Positions 25,166 through 37,649 of a stretch of 64,000 nt of DNA are shown here, piece after piece; position 1 is the first letter of the stretch, and every line of letters begins with the position of its first letter. The stretch is taken from NCBI RefSeq assembly GCF_029962835.1, contig NC_080584.1, positions 81,992,862 through 82,056,861 on the forward strand, given 5' to 3'. The notes beneath the pieces were generated by a model. That model ran no database searches and was not told the DNA's origin. It worked only from the letters and a program-made list of their open reading frames with translations. The translations under genes and the position numbers were made by a program. Source of the DNA: Magnolia sinica (taxonomy: Eukaryota > Streptophyta > Magnoliopsida > Magnoliales > Magnoliaceae).

Positions 25166-26185
25166 ATAGAACCTTTTCCCTCTCTCTCTCTCTCTCTCTC
25201 TCTAACTATATATATATAGTTGGATGGAAAATAACCGTTACAAGGAGCCTTAGAAAGTTTAATTGGTGGGCATTCAATAAACATTGTTTCTTATAGTGTG
25301 GTCCACTTGATATTTTGATCTCCTTTATTTGTAGTACTATGCCGTAAAATGAGCTTAAAAAAAACTGATAAACTGCGTGGATATACAATACACACATCAA
25401 TGTGGTCCCACGCGGTCTGGGAAACTCTAAATAACCAGTTATCCGGGTGACACCTAATCGGCTGCCATGCGTAACACATGCTTTGAATCTTCTGTCTTTT
25501 ATTTATTAAAAGATGATCGGGACGGTTTTGTCTTTAGCTGCGTTGGATTCGAAAGCACACTAATTCAGACAGCGATGGGCTTACTCGTGAAGGACAGAGT
25601 CAGTGTCAGGATACAGTTGCGTTGAATTTGGTAATCTGAGTGTGTGGTGATCCAACGCTGTGAGGCCCACCGTGATATATTTGTTTTATAACCACACGGT
25701 CCATCTATGTTTTCATCTCATTTTCATTTTAGTGCGTGAACCCAAAAAATGTGCTGACCTGGATGAAGTGAGAGAACAGATATCATCTTGATCAAAGTAA
25801 GTTTTTAACAGTGAAATTTCAATCACCATTGTTTCCTATACTGTGGTCAAGTTGAGCATTTGATATGCTTAATATTTTCGTTCATTCCTTGAAATGAGCT
25901 TAAAAAAATGAATGGACGGCATAGATAAAACAAATACATCACGTTAGCCCACGTAACCACCCAATCCCCTGGAAATTACTGTGTTACTCGTGCATGAGTA
26001 TACGCATCAAAAAATCGATGGAATCTCGTATGATGGTAGCCTGGACATGGACAAGCACACGTGAAACTTGGGTTGGATCAACACGAAAACGACTGGCCCA
26101 AGCACGAGTTTGACTCATGTCCGTTCGAGGTTGAAATGGACTGGGATTAACAGCCCTCTACCAACCGTTGGGTTTGGGGACGCGG
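25166..26185. repeat. CT microsatellite and further GGGCCCAC-type unit
   Basis: A (CT)n run at about 25179-25203 is followed by TATATATATA. At 25657-25960 a unit with TGAGGCCCACCGTGATATAT at the left and TACATCACGTTAGCCCACGT at the right has roughly inverted ends. No gene. Confidence 0.6.
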
Positions 26186-26702
26186 TTTGGCTAGTGACGC
26201 TGCCACTAACCAGGTGGCTAGTGGTCAGTGCTCTGTGGACCCTATAGTGATGTATGTGTTTTATCTACACCTTCCATTCATTTTTAAAGATCATTTTAGG
26301 GCTTGATCCCAAAAATGAATAAGATATAAATCTCATGTGGACCACACCATTGGAAAATAATATAGATTGAATGTCCACCATTTAAAACCTCCCAAGGCCG
26401 AGTGTAGTTTTTATTTGACATACAACCTCTTGATTAGGTCATACAGACCTAGATGAAGAGGGAAAATAAATATCAACTTGTTCCAAAACTTTTGTGACCG
26501 TAAGAAGTTTGGAAGGGTGGGAGTTTAATTAACACTACTGTACACTTGAGAATTTTGATCTAGCTCATTTTTATGCACACGACATAAAATGATCTGAAGA
26601 ACGGGTGAATGGCATGGATGAAACACAAACATCATGGTGGGGCTGTGAAGCACCGACCACAGGCCATTGGCTAGTGGCAGGGTGACTAGCCAATCCGTTG
26701 AT
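26186..26702. mobile_element. MITE-like element, GGCTAGTG-type long inverted repeats
   Basis: The left end TTTGGCTAGTGACGCTGCC and the right end (minus strand GATTGGCTAGTCACCCTGCC) start inverted repeats of about 75 bp that continue through GTGGTCAGTGCT / GTGGTCGGTGCT and reach ATGATGT.TGTGTTT. The interior lacks a gene. A related copy without the left end lies at 58085-58440, and right-end remnants are near 18425-18475. A clear target duplication was not found. Confidence 0.75.
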
Positions 26703-27116
26703 TTCCTAGGTTTGGTGCGGGTCATTATTATTTTTTAAATACACACTCACACCTGGCTCCACGCGGCAGACTTCCATGCACTTGCACCACACGGTGGAAT
26801 TCCACAGCAATCCGTAATTGGACCCATCACCTCATGTTGAAACTCTTGTGAGTCTACCACCCAAGCATGAGTAAGTACCCATGGTATTATCATGTAAACC
26901 TAACCTTATATACTAACCAACATACATGTTATAAACGAAAATATATAGTCTAAAGGAGAATATAATTTATATAAGTTTAACTTGCATTATCAAGACGGCA
27001 CCAATATTTTTAATCCATAGCATATATGTTCATATTTCACAATACTTGATGAATGATGTGGATCCTAATACATGAGTTTCTCAAGATGCCTAACGCGGTT
27101 TCTCTCTTTCACCATG

Positions 27117-27637
27117 GGGGTTGTTTGGACGCGGATTTCCAGCAAAGGCCTTGCCTTTATCACACTGCAATGTATGAGAGAAATCCATTCCGTCCATCCG
27201 TTTCTTGCGAGCTCATTTTAGGATGTGTGACAAAAAAAATGAGGTGGTACAAAACTCAAGTGGGTCACACGAGATGGAAAATTGGGGAAAGAAATTCCAA
27301 CCGTTGAAACCTTTCTAGCCCCCACCTTGATGTTTATATCCTATCCAAACCGTTTATAAGGTCATTTCTAATGGGATGAAGTGAAAACACTAAAAATATA
27401 GCTTGATAAAAAAAATTTTATGACCATAAGAATGCCTCAATGATGTTCACCGAATGCCCACTGTTTCCTCCCATGTGGCCCACTTAAATGTTGGATACAC
27501 CTCATTTTTTATCACACATCCTAAAATGATCTCTCAAAACGGATGGACGGAGTGGATTTCTCACGTACATTGAAGTAGGCTCAATCCGCAGGAACTTCCG
27601 AAGCAAGGCTTTCACAGGAAATCCGCGTCCGGGGTTG
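27117..27637. mobile_element. MITE-like element, GGACGCGGATTTCC inverted repeats
   Basis: The left end contains GTTTGGACGCGGATTTCC, and the right end on the minus strand is CCCCGGACGCGGATTTCC. The inverted similarity extends inward through AGAGAAATCCA.TCCGTCCAT and ATTTTAGGATGTGTGA, over 130 bp. The centre has no gene. The CpG-containing, well-preserved ends suggest a younger copy than its neighbours. Confidence 0.8.
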
Positions 27638-28779
27638 TTCATTGAATGTTCAGGACTCACGACTCTTCTAGAAATGCAAGAATAGTCAACAATCTTTTTA
27701 CACGGTCTAGACAACATCCAAGCTTTGTGGGCCCACCAAGTTGTATATCACATCATTCATTCTGCTTATTTAATTTTGTTTGTCTATACATGGTGATATA
27801 AACTTTCTATTGTTAGTGTTATTTCATTAGGCATGTATACTACTTAATCACATATATTATTTGATGGTTAAATATTTCATTTTATATGCTAGCTTACTAG
27901 TTGTGGGTGTTAATTCAATCCAATCCAACCAACATGGCTGGGTCATAATCATGATACGGTTGAGTATTCAACACCTAACCTGAACCACATTTCAATACGG
28001 TTGAGATTTCAATACCTACCATTGGGTTGGCTTGGCTTGGCTTGGCTTGGGCTTAAGGTCGAACCCCCTAGAGGTTATCTTGGGCATAAGTTGAGGCTTG
28101 CGGTTAGGGTTTTATGACTTTGAATGCCAATGTGAACCTTATCCATTCACCGCTTGCAACTTGACTACCAGTATTGATGGTCTTGACAATAAAATATCAG
28201 ATTATCTAATATATGGACTAAATAGGCCATTAACACGTGCGGTTATTCAGAACCATAAGTAGTCCATGATTGGTCAAACAAATATATGGATTAAATTGGC
28301 TAATGGACTTATTTTTGTGTAAATGATGTGGACTGTCCATATTAAATGCCATTGATCAAATTGGTATTTCTCACAATTGTATGATGTTTGCATGATAACC
28401 ATGAAATGAACGGTCTACCTCAATGTATCGAACTGTTCAAGTGTCACAACACAACTAGGACCACTGACTTGGAGCTCTCTAAGATAAAGATAAGAAAGAC
28501 AAGAAAGAAGAAAACCAAAAGAGAATACAAAACCAAATAAAGCAACCGTAGACCGGGAGTTATTATTATTATTATTTAAAAATATATATATATATATTTT
28601 TAAGGAAAGGCGGAGCCCAGAACTCTGGGCCCACCCGATTCATATAAAACAAAAGGCTTTCACATCCTGAGCTAAAACAAATGGTTTCGAGTGAGAAAAG
28701 AGTACGGCTGGAAATTCACATGGTCGTTTTTTAGAAGATGTGAGATAAAAGATGATGGGACCCACTCAACAAACCTTAC
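27638..28779. other. No recognisable gene
   Basis: Contains a short GGCTTGGCTTGG run near 28028-28050, TATTATTATTATT and ATATATAT runs near 28560-28600, and a CCAGAACTCTGG small palindrome near 28617. No coding signal. Confidence 0.5.
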
Positions 28780-28782
28780 TCT

Positions 28783-28985
28783 TGATTTCTTTGGTTAGCC
28801 ACGAAGAAGGCATACTGGTTCATTCCAATCAACCACAGACTGAGGCCTTGCAACACTTTGAAGACCTCAGCGTTCGGAAAATCATGCCTAAAACCTCCAC
28901 ACTCCCAACGCATTTCTGGAATGCCCATTGATCTTGGTTGGATGGAATTTGCGCACCATGGCTGCACAACCATATTGTTGGTGTC
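28783..28985 (-). other. Exon-like open segment, unrecognised
   Basis: On the minus strand about 65 codons stay open with good protein-like composition: CANSIQPRSMGIPEMRWECG, then FRHDFPNAEVFKVLQGLSLW and MNQYAFFVANQRNQE before a stop. I cannot name the family. It may be a relic exon. It lies about 280 bp left of the CACTA-3 end. Confidence 0.35.
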
Positions 28986-29266
28986 ACAACTCAATTTTTT
29001 CCCCTGTGGTGTCCTAAGGATGGACAAACTAAATATTATATAATATTGTGTATTTGTCATCCAACCCCGCATCAAGCGAGTCTACCACCACAGGATGCCC
29101 CTCCAAAACTAGAATATGTTTGGGAAAGATCAATCTAGCAGCATGATGATGTAGATGCGGCCACGCCAAAAGCACAAGATCTTCGCGTCCTATGCTAGAT
29201 ACATGAAGGTCAGCTCATCGATGATCAGGCTTCTAAGAAGCATGTCATTTGAGTAACTTGTGGATA

Positions 29267-29944
29267 CACTACAAGAAACTAGGCCTTTAGCCTCGGTTTA
29301 AAAAAAAAAAAAAGAGGCTAAATGTGCTTTTTAGTCTCGGTTGTAAAAGAATTAAGCTTAAAAGTTCATTTTTTGTCTCGGTTGGTGAGAAACTGAGGCC
29401 AAAAGTATGCCCTTTTAACTCGGTTGGTGAGCAACTGAGGCCAAAACTCTGTCCTTTTGCCTCGGTTGGTGAGCAATTGAGGCTAAAAGTCTGTCATTTT
29501 ACCTCGGTTGGTGAGCAACCAAGGCTAAAAGTCTACCTTTTTGCCTCGGTTGGTGAGAAACTAAGGCCAAATATTTGCCCTTTTGCCTCGATTGGTGAGC
29601 AACTGAGGCAAAAAATCTACCATTTTGTCTCGGTTGGTGAGCAATCGAGGCTAAAAGTCTACCCTTTTGCCTCGGTTGGTGATCAACTGAGGAGGCTAAA
29701 AGTTTCCCTTTTGCCTCGGTTGATGAGAAATCGAGGCCAACAGTCTGCCCTTTTGCCTCGGTTGGTGAGCAAAAGAGGCCAAAAGTCTGCCCTTTTGCCT
29801 CGGTTGGTAAGCAAATGAGGCCAAAAGTCTGCCCTTTTGCCTCGGTTAGTGAGCAATTATGGCTAAAACTCTATCTTTTTGCTTCGGTTGGTGAGCAACC
29901 GAGGCTAAAAGTTTGCCCTTTTGCCTCGGTTGGTGAGTAACCGC
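29267..29944 (+). mobile_element. CACTA-3: left end with 42-bp tandem subterminal repeats
   Basis: CACTACAAGAAACTAGGCC at 29267 is a standard CACTA terminus. It is followed by about 15 tandem units of roughly 42-43 bp built on CTCGGTTGGTGAGCAACTGA and GGCTAAAAGTCTGCCC (29331-29944). Because 42 is divisible by three, one frame stays open for 164 codons with a 14-residue period; this is not a gene. The array is split by the hAT-like insertion and one unit resumes at 43078-43105. No right end was found. Confidence 0.85.
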
Positions 29945-30430
29945 TAGAGGTGGGCATCGAGCCGAGCCGAGTCGAGGTGGGCCAAGCTCGTCTCGGCTTT
30001 CCATGGTGTACTCGAGTTCGAGCTTAAGCTCGAGCTCGGCCTCGAGCTCAACATTGAAGCTTGGCTTATTTGCCAAAGCTGTCGAGTCGAGCTAGTGGTT
30101 CGAGTCGAGTCAAGTTTACCTCAAGTCGAGCTCGAGCTTGTTATGCATTGGACAGATGTTTCTTTGAAAAGGGGGGAAAAACTGTTCTCAACGGGGAAAT
30201 TATAGGATGCCAGATGCATTAGGATGACAATGTTGTGATGGGGTTCATGGTACGTTGATCCAGAACGTTGCTCTAACAAGCCTCACAATGGATAGAAGAT
30301 GCCCCAAAAACCTTCTATATTGGAGAATCCTAATCATTCAATCTTGAGCACTTTTTAAGAAACCATTGCTCCATTTATTTTTTACTGTCTACTATTAGCC
30401 CATTGACCAAAGGGTCAAAAATTTCCACCC

Positions 30431-32663
30431 TGTTGAGGGTCAAATATTGCATATCAGACCCATTCATTGCATGGATTTACAAGCATGACACTGTTTAATA
30501 GCCTAATTTAATTGAATTTGTGATGCAGGGCGTCTTTATGAGCTTAGACTGGGAAAGGACACTAAAAAGCATGGATTTACCGATCTGATGACACTAAAGC
30601 AGGGGACGGACTCCAGAAGACCAAGAGCGACGAAATTATATACCAGGGGTCCGCAGAAATCGAGGAATCGATCAAGTGGCCTGGAAAGTGTCCAGAATGC
30701 AAGATCATAGGGTTCCCACCATCTGATCAGTTCAGAACTCCATACGTGGCTTGAGGACCATAAATGAACCGTACACGTAAAATTTCATCCATTGGATCGC
30801 TGTGGAAGTGGCCCAACGGACAGATCAGCCCACAAATTACTGATTTGGGGCCCACCTGATCTTTGGATACACCTCATCTGCGGTCACAACGCCTTAAATC
30901 AAGTGAGGAACTAGATGGACGGTGCAGATTTCTCGCAAACTTCATAAGTGGACTACATATGAGACGAGTGTGCACAGGGCACATGCGCATGAGAAGTACA
31001 CCGGACGGAGAGTCCGGTCAAACGGAGGACTGACCGAATCCTGTTTTTAAAAGGAAACAGCGTCAGACGCTGTTTCGCCGGGCGATCATCAGTGGGCCCC
31101 ACTTGCTCTTCAAAAGATTAATCTGAACCTTTCATCATATTCCCAGGGTCCATGTTACCATGGCCTAGGTGGATGAATGACAAAAGACACCGGATATCGA
31201 TTTTTGAGCGTTAAAACAGACGACTGACGGCTGAATGATAGCATCCATGGACCACACCGATTTGGACCCAAAAACAGCAATTCCCGACTGAAATTCCGAG
31301 GGGAAACCAGTGGACGGTGTGGATTTCCTTGATAAGCTACTTGTGGGCCTCACCATCGTCACAGCGTGATGATACGCAGGCTCTGTTTCGCGACCGGACG
31401 CCGTCCGGTTTTTGCGGCAAATTGTGCGCTCGTGGGGCTGATCGGACGGACGATCTGAACCGTCCATCATGAAGGTCTGCTCGAAAGCTCCCAGAGGACG
31501 TTGTCCTTTTGGAAGGGAAGCAAAGAAGAAAAATAGGGGAAGACTCCGATCTAGCTGCTGTGCGTAAACGGCGTCTCCACAGCCAAGTCGTTCGCGGACT
31601 CCGGCCTTCCGCACAACCTCCTGCTCTATATGAGGGAAGAACAGGATTCGGAGAAGGGGAAGAGTTGGTGTAGAGGAGCAACTACGGTTGGAACGTGAGG
31701 ATAAAAGAAAAGAACAGAAAATAGGGAGTTTAGGGGGCTGCTGTGGAGAACGTGGGAAGGAAAACGGATTGGCTGCCGAACGTGGAGCAGTTGCTGCTGC
31801 TGTGCACGATCAGGGATTGAAGGATCTTGGGTTGGAAAAGAGGCTACTGCTGAACGTGATTGCTGCTGCACGAGGGAGGAAAGGAACAAACGTAAAGCGG
31901 TTCTTGTTCTCTCTTTCCTTCTTTTCCTTTTCTCTCCCTGTTTTATTTTTATTTTGCCGTTTTAATCAACCATTCATGTGCAGCTAATCCTCTTAGCTAG
32001 GGCTAAGAGGTGAAGCTTGTAGTCTGATGGGAGAAACTTTGCTGGTGCCTATTGTTTAGATGGACTGATATTGATTTTTGTTCAAATTAAAAAGGGTACT
32101 TTCAGTTATTTTTAAGGGTTTGTTGTGACTGAAATTACAATGGATCTGCGATGATTTTGAGTATTTCTTTCTTCCTTTTGATGCTCATGACATCAGGAAG
32201 CCCTGTTGTTCATCATGGCTCCATGGGCATGGTAGGATGACAGTACCCTTCCTGATCTTCATGGCATGTTGATTGATTGATAATTAGATTAATTTTGTTG
32301 TTTGCTTTGTCTCCTGGGCATGGTTTGGTGATGGAATCCATTCTAATTCATCCATTCTTCATCTTTTGAAACCTATATCAATGGCAGTACAGTAAATTCT
32401 CATAATTTGTGATCCTGGCATACGATCTCCCTGATCTCTACAAGTGGATCCTCTGAATCCCTAGTTCCCTTTCTCTGAATTCCTGAAAGTCTTAGATAAT
32501 TCTTCCACAATTATTCCTTAAATTATATTTGGTTTAAATCACATCTTAGTCTAGTTCTAGTTCTACTTGGTTTCAGATAACGTAAGTTTCAGTCCCTGTG
32601 GATTCGACCTCGGTCTTACCGAGTTTATTACTACATCACAACCCCGCACTTGGGGAGTGAACA
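30431..32663 (+). repeat. Athila 5' LTR
   Basis: About 2,233 bp, TG...CA. A TATA-like CTCTATATGAGG lies near 31626, followed by a purine-rich GAAGAACAGG stretch, a plausible U3/R start. Open frames on the minus strand inside the LTR recur in the 3' copy and are not genes. Confidence 0.93.
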
Positions 32664-32690
32664 AGTTTTTGGCGACTGACGGTTACGATT
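32664..32690 (+). other. Athila primer-binding-site region
   Basis: Directly after the LTR stands AGTTTTTGGCGACTGACGG, which resembles the TTTTGGCGCCGTTGCCGGGG start of Athila/Tat interiors (tRNA-Asp-type primer site) but is diverged. The assignment rests on position and this resemblance. Confidence 0.55.
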
Positions 32691-33389
32691 CTTTGAAATT
32701 AATTAGTTTTAGAATTAGGTTAGGATTAGGATTTTACTTACTTTAGGATAGAAGTTTTTATTTTATTTTATTCTATTTTTAGAACTTAACCTGTTTTCCT
32801 GTTTTGTAGGATCCTGACATAAGTTTTAAATTGGTAATTCCTTCCTAATCTCTCTCGCTTTCTACCTTTTAGAATTAGGGTTTAAATTTTGAAATTTTTA
32901 ATTCTAGTCTTCTTTTTTCTATTTTTAGGAAGCAATTTATTTTTAGAAACTAGGGTAGTTATTTCCCTTTCTAGAAAAATCCTCTAATTTTCGAAACTTT
33001 TCTCTTTTGTTTTTCACTTTCTATTTTTAACTCTTTTTAAAATCTAATTTGTTTCCTCATTTATTTTTAGGATTTTTGTTTAGAAACTAACCTTCTTATT
33101 TCGTAGGCCTTTAAGATAGAAATCTCTAATTTGGTAAGCTCTTTCCCTACTTCCTATCTTTCAGTTCTCTTTTAATAATCTACTTTCTAGTTAGATCTTT
33201 CCTAATTTAGTTTAGAAATCTCCACTTTCTTTTAAGAATTCATTCTTTTAGAAATTAATTTACTGCTATTTTTCTTTTTAGAATCTAACTTATTTTTATT
33301 TTATTTTGCAGGTTTTTAACTTAGGACTTCAATTTGGTAATTTCTTTCCAACTCTCTCTTTCCTTCTAGATTTTCTTTTCCTTTCTTAG
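32691..33389. other. Athila untranslated leader
   Basis: T-rich DNA with repeated TTTTAGAA, AATTTGGTAA and TTTTTAGGA phrases, in three loosely similar blocks of roughly 250 bp. No coding signal. Long leaders are usual in Athila elements. Confidence 0.6.
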
Positions 33390-34640
33390 GATTAGGTTTT
33401 TAATTGAGGGCTGCGAGTGTTTTCATGCCCAAGTGGGCCCGTGACAACACTCGACGTCTCTTAACTGAAGGAGGATTGGTTGAGGGGTTGACTATCCATC
33501 GCAGGATTAGACACCGCTCGAAATCCCCTGAGTTAACTGAGGTTATGGCTGAAGACCAACCTCCTCTACTTCCACCCAGGGTGGAGGATACCCAAGATGA
33601 AAATGAGGTGCAACAGGCACCCCCGCCTCGTACTTTACGAGATTTTCTACAACCGGCGGGAGTGAGTACGCCCTCATGCATGATTTTTCCTGAAAATACA
33701 GGACAAATGGACATCAAGCCAGGAGTTATCTAACTCCTTCCCAAATTCCATGGACTTGAATCAGAAAGTCCATATTTACATTTAAAAGAGTTCGATGAGA
33801 TTATAGCTACATTATATTTTCTTAATGTATCTGAGGATACAATTAGGCTGAAACTCTTTCCTTTTTCCTTAAAAGAGAAAGCTAAGACGTGGTTACATTC
33901 ACTACGTCCTAGATCCATTGGCACATGGAACGACATGCAGAGGGAATTCATAAAAAAATTCTTCCCACATCATAAAACGATTACCCTCAGAAAAGCGATC
34001 ATGAACTTTGCCCAAAAGGAAGATGAAACATTCTTTCAATGTTGGGAAAGGTTCAAAGATTTGGTCAGTTCATGCCCACAACACGGATTTGAAACGTGGC
34101 GCATTACAAATTTTTTCTATGATGGACTGACATCTTCCATGCGCCAAATGGTCGAGACAATGTGTAATGGAGAGTTCATTAATAAAGATATCGACGAGGT
34201 ATGGGACTACCTCGATAGTTTGCTGAAAAACACAATCTTGGGACTATTACCCAAAGTCGAACACCACGTCTAGGCCGACTCAATTAAAGGAGAAAGGTGG
34301 ATTATATCTCTTGAAAGAAGAGGATGATCTCAAGTGTAAAGTGACTACGCTCATAAGGAAAGTTGAGGCCATGGAAGGAAAGAAGGATAAGGTCAATGAA
34401 ATTGTTTGCGGCATCTGTGATTGCAACATTCACACAACTGAAAACTGTCCTACAATACCTGCCTTTCGAGGAGTGTTGAATGAACAAGCCAATGCCGTAA
34501 ACAACTATCAAAGACCTTTTACTGGACCTAACTCCAACACATACAACCCTGGCTGGAAAAATCATCCAAACTTTAGTTGGAGGAATGGATAGACAGCTAC
34601 TCCTCCAAGTTTCTTCAATCAAAATCCAAATCAAGTGAAA
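33390..34640 (+). mobile_element. Athila gag region (fossil)
   Basis: Recognisable gag parts: MPKWARDNTRRLL near the start, the retrotransposon gag core with FFPHHKT, EDETFFQCWERFKDL and CPQHGFETW, and a knuckle-like CGICDCNIHTTENC near 34409. It would form the particle shell in a live element. The region is broken. Confidence 0.85.
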
Positions 34641-35957
34641 CCTCAAGAGGAACCGGTTCAAAATCCCATACAAGAGCTGGCTCAAGCAATGCGGGGAATT
34701 ACAGATTTTATGCAAAAGATAGATTCTCGTATGACGGTTATAGAAAAGGGGATGCTTCTTGCACAACCTCTCCCCAATCCTAAACCGCAATACGAGAATA
34801 ATGATCCCAACTCTTCAAATCCGATGGGGCATGCTAAATCCATCACCACTCTTAGGAGTGGGAAGATCATTGATAAAACTCTTCCGGTTAGGCCCGAAAA
34901 GCCTCAAGAACCAGAAGAGGACAACAATGATGGATCCAGTGATGCCCCACAAAAAGTAGAACCGGAACTTCTAGAGAAGCCAGTTGCTCCATTCCCCCAA
35001 CGGTTGGTTTCACCAAAACCTCTCTCTAACTCTCAGGATATCCTAGAGGTGTTGAAACAGGTGAAAGTCAACATTCCTCTACTTGATGTCGTTAAACAGA
35101 TACCTTCATATGCCAAATTCCTAAAAGACTTATGCACGACCAAGCGACGGAAAATTATTCAAAAGAAAATCTTCTTGACTGAGAAAGTGAGTGCCATCCT
35201 GAAGCAAGACGTGCTGCAGAAATTCAAGGATCCCGGTAGCCCAACCATATCATGTGTAATCGGGAACCATCGAATTGATCACGCACTTCTTGACTTAGGA
35301 GCGAGCGTCAATCTGATTCCCTACTCGGTATACAAACAGTTAGGTTTGGGTGAATTAAAACCCACCCTAACCACACTACAACTTGCTGATCGCTCTGTTC
35401 GTGTACCAAGAGGGATAATTGAGGATGTGTTGGTCCAAGTTGATAGATTTTACTACCCTGTAGACTTTATCATCCTGGACACCGAACCCATCAATAACAT
35501 GAGCACTCAGATTCCCGTCATTCTTGGTCGCCCATTCCTTGCCACGTCAAATGCAATTATCAATTGTAGGAATGGTATCATGACTATGTCTTTTGAAAAT
35601 TTGACATTGGAGTCAAACATTTTTTTCAATAACGGCAGCAACTCAGAGGATGATGACGATTTCCACGACATTAACATGATTGACTCTTTCGTGGAAGATA
35701 CGACACCTCTGACCTTATCCTCTGACCATCTAGAGACGTGCCTGGCCCACTCCCATGATTTTGATGATGACATGATTAGGGAGACGTGCGCCTTGCTTGA
35801 TACTGCACTGGTACTTGAAGTTAACCGATGGAGGCCACAATTTGAAGAATTACCACCAACTGATGTAGTGCCTCTACCGTCTAACCTCAAGCCGCCGAAG
35901 CTTGACCTAAAACCTTTGCCCTCTGATTTGAAATATGCATATTTGGGTCAAGATTAG
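34641..35957 (+). mobile_element. Athila protease region (fossil)
   Basis: Encodes a linker with MGHAKSITTLRSGK, then an aspartic-protease fold with the active-site phrase LLDLGASVNLIPYSVY near 35290 and the flap-end phrase VILGRPFLATSNA near 35518, followed by an acidic linker. Both protease signatures are typical of Athila. Confidence 0.88.
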
Positions 35958-36157
35958 ACATACCCGGTGGTGATCTCTGCCCACCTGGAGAAAGAACAGG
36001 AGAGTATGCTTATATCTACTCTCATTGAGTATAAAGGAGCCCTGGGATGGACGATAGCGGACCTCAAAGGAATCGATCCCTCGATTTGTACTCATCACAT
36101 ATACCTTGAGGATAATGCAAAAACCGCTCGCAACCACAACGTAGACTAAATCCAAAC

Positions 36158-37649
36158 ATGAAGGAAGTGGTTAAGGCCGAGGTTCTTAAACTATTGGATG
36201 TGGGTATTATATACCCTATATCTGATAGTCAATGGGTGAGTCCAACTCAAGTGGTCCCTAAGAAGTCCGGAATCACCATCGTAGCCAATGCTAATAATGA
36301 ACTCGTGCCAACTAGAGTCACTCGGTTGGAGAATGTGCATTGACTACAGGAAGTTGAATACCGTCACGAGGAAAGACCACTTTCCTTTACCATTCATTGA
36401 TCAGATCCTGGAAAGGTTAGCTGGTCATTCCTATTACAGTTTTCTTGACGGGTATTCGGGCTACAACCAAATAGAGATAGCCCCTGAAGACCAGGAAAAG
36501 ACCACATTTACATGTCCCTACGGCACCTTTGCTTACCGAAGGATGCCATTCGGACTATGTAATGCCCCTGCCACCTTTCAGCGATGTATGCTTAGTATCT
36601 TTTCTGATATGGTGGGGCAATATCTAGAGGTCTTCATGGACGATTTCTCTGTTTATGGTCCATCTTTCAGCAAGTGCTTGGAAAGCCTTAAATGTGTGCT
36701 GAAAAGATGTGAAGAAAAGAAATTGGTACTTAATTGGGAGAAGTGCCATTTTATGGTTCAGAAGGGAATTGTCCTTGGGCATATCATCTCGTCCAAAGGA
36801 ATCGAGGTAGATAAGGCAAAAATCGATCTTATCTCTAACCTACCTCCACCTAAGAACATCAGAGACGTGCGATCCTTCTTAGGACACGCAGGATTTTACA
36901 GGCGATTCATAAAGGACTTTAGTCTTCTTTCTCGTCCTTTATGTAATCTTCTTCAAAAGGATGTTCCGTACGAGTGGACTGAGCAGTGCCAGGAAGCTTT
37001 CACCAAGCTTAAGGGCACGTTAACCACTGCACCTATCATGCAGCCACCCGACTGGAGCCTTCCTTTTGAGCTTATGTGCGACGCTTCTGATTATGCTCTT
37101 GGGGCGGTCCTAGGCCAGAGAAAAGACAAGAAGCCCTACGTCATTCACTACGCAAGTAGGACTCTAAATCCTGCCCAAGTGAACTACTCGACTACGGAAA
37201 AGGAACTCTTAGCCGTAGTGTTCGCCTTGGATCAATTTAGGTCCTACTTGATCGGATCCAAGATCATTATATATACAGATCATGCGGCACTGAAGTATCT
37301 TCTTTCTAAGAATGATTCTAAGCCCCGCTTGATAAGATGGATCCTTCTACTCCAAGAATTTGATTTGGAAATTAAAGATAAAAAGGGAGTAGAGAACGTA
37401 GTGGCTGATCACCTTTCTCGCCTTAATACCCCTGATTCCCTTGAGGCGACCCATATCAATGACATGTTCCCTGATGAACAACTATTCGTAGTCTCCCATT
37501 CACCTTGGTTCGATATTGCTAATTATCTTGCTACAGGTGCCATACCGACACAATGGACCGCGCAAGATAAGAAGAAATTTTTCACCGAGGTGCGCAACTT
37601 TTCCGGGATGATCCTTACTTATTTAAATATTGCCCGGACCAAATTCTAA
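36158..37649 (+). mobile_element. Athila reverse transcriptase and RNase H (fossil)
   Basis: RT motifs in order: [104 protein letters not shown]. RNase H follows with [43 protein letters not shown] and VADHLSRL. The order and wording are Athila-clade Ty3. Confidence 0.93.

Noticed and set aside
31165-31889. Protein genes on the minus strand inside the LTRs, repeated near 40830-41544
   Set aside because: They are paired because the LTRs are paired; they match no known family and overlap in several frames.
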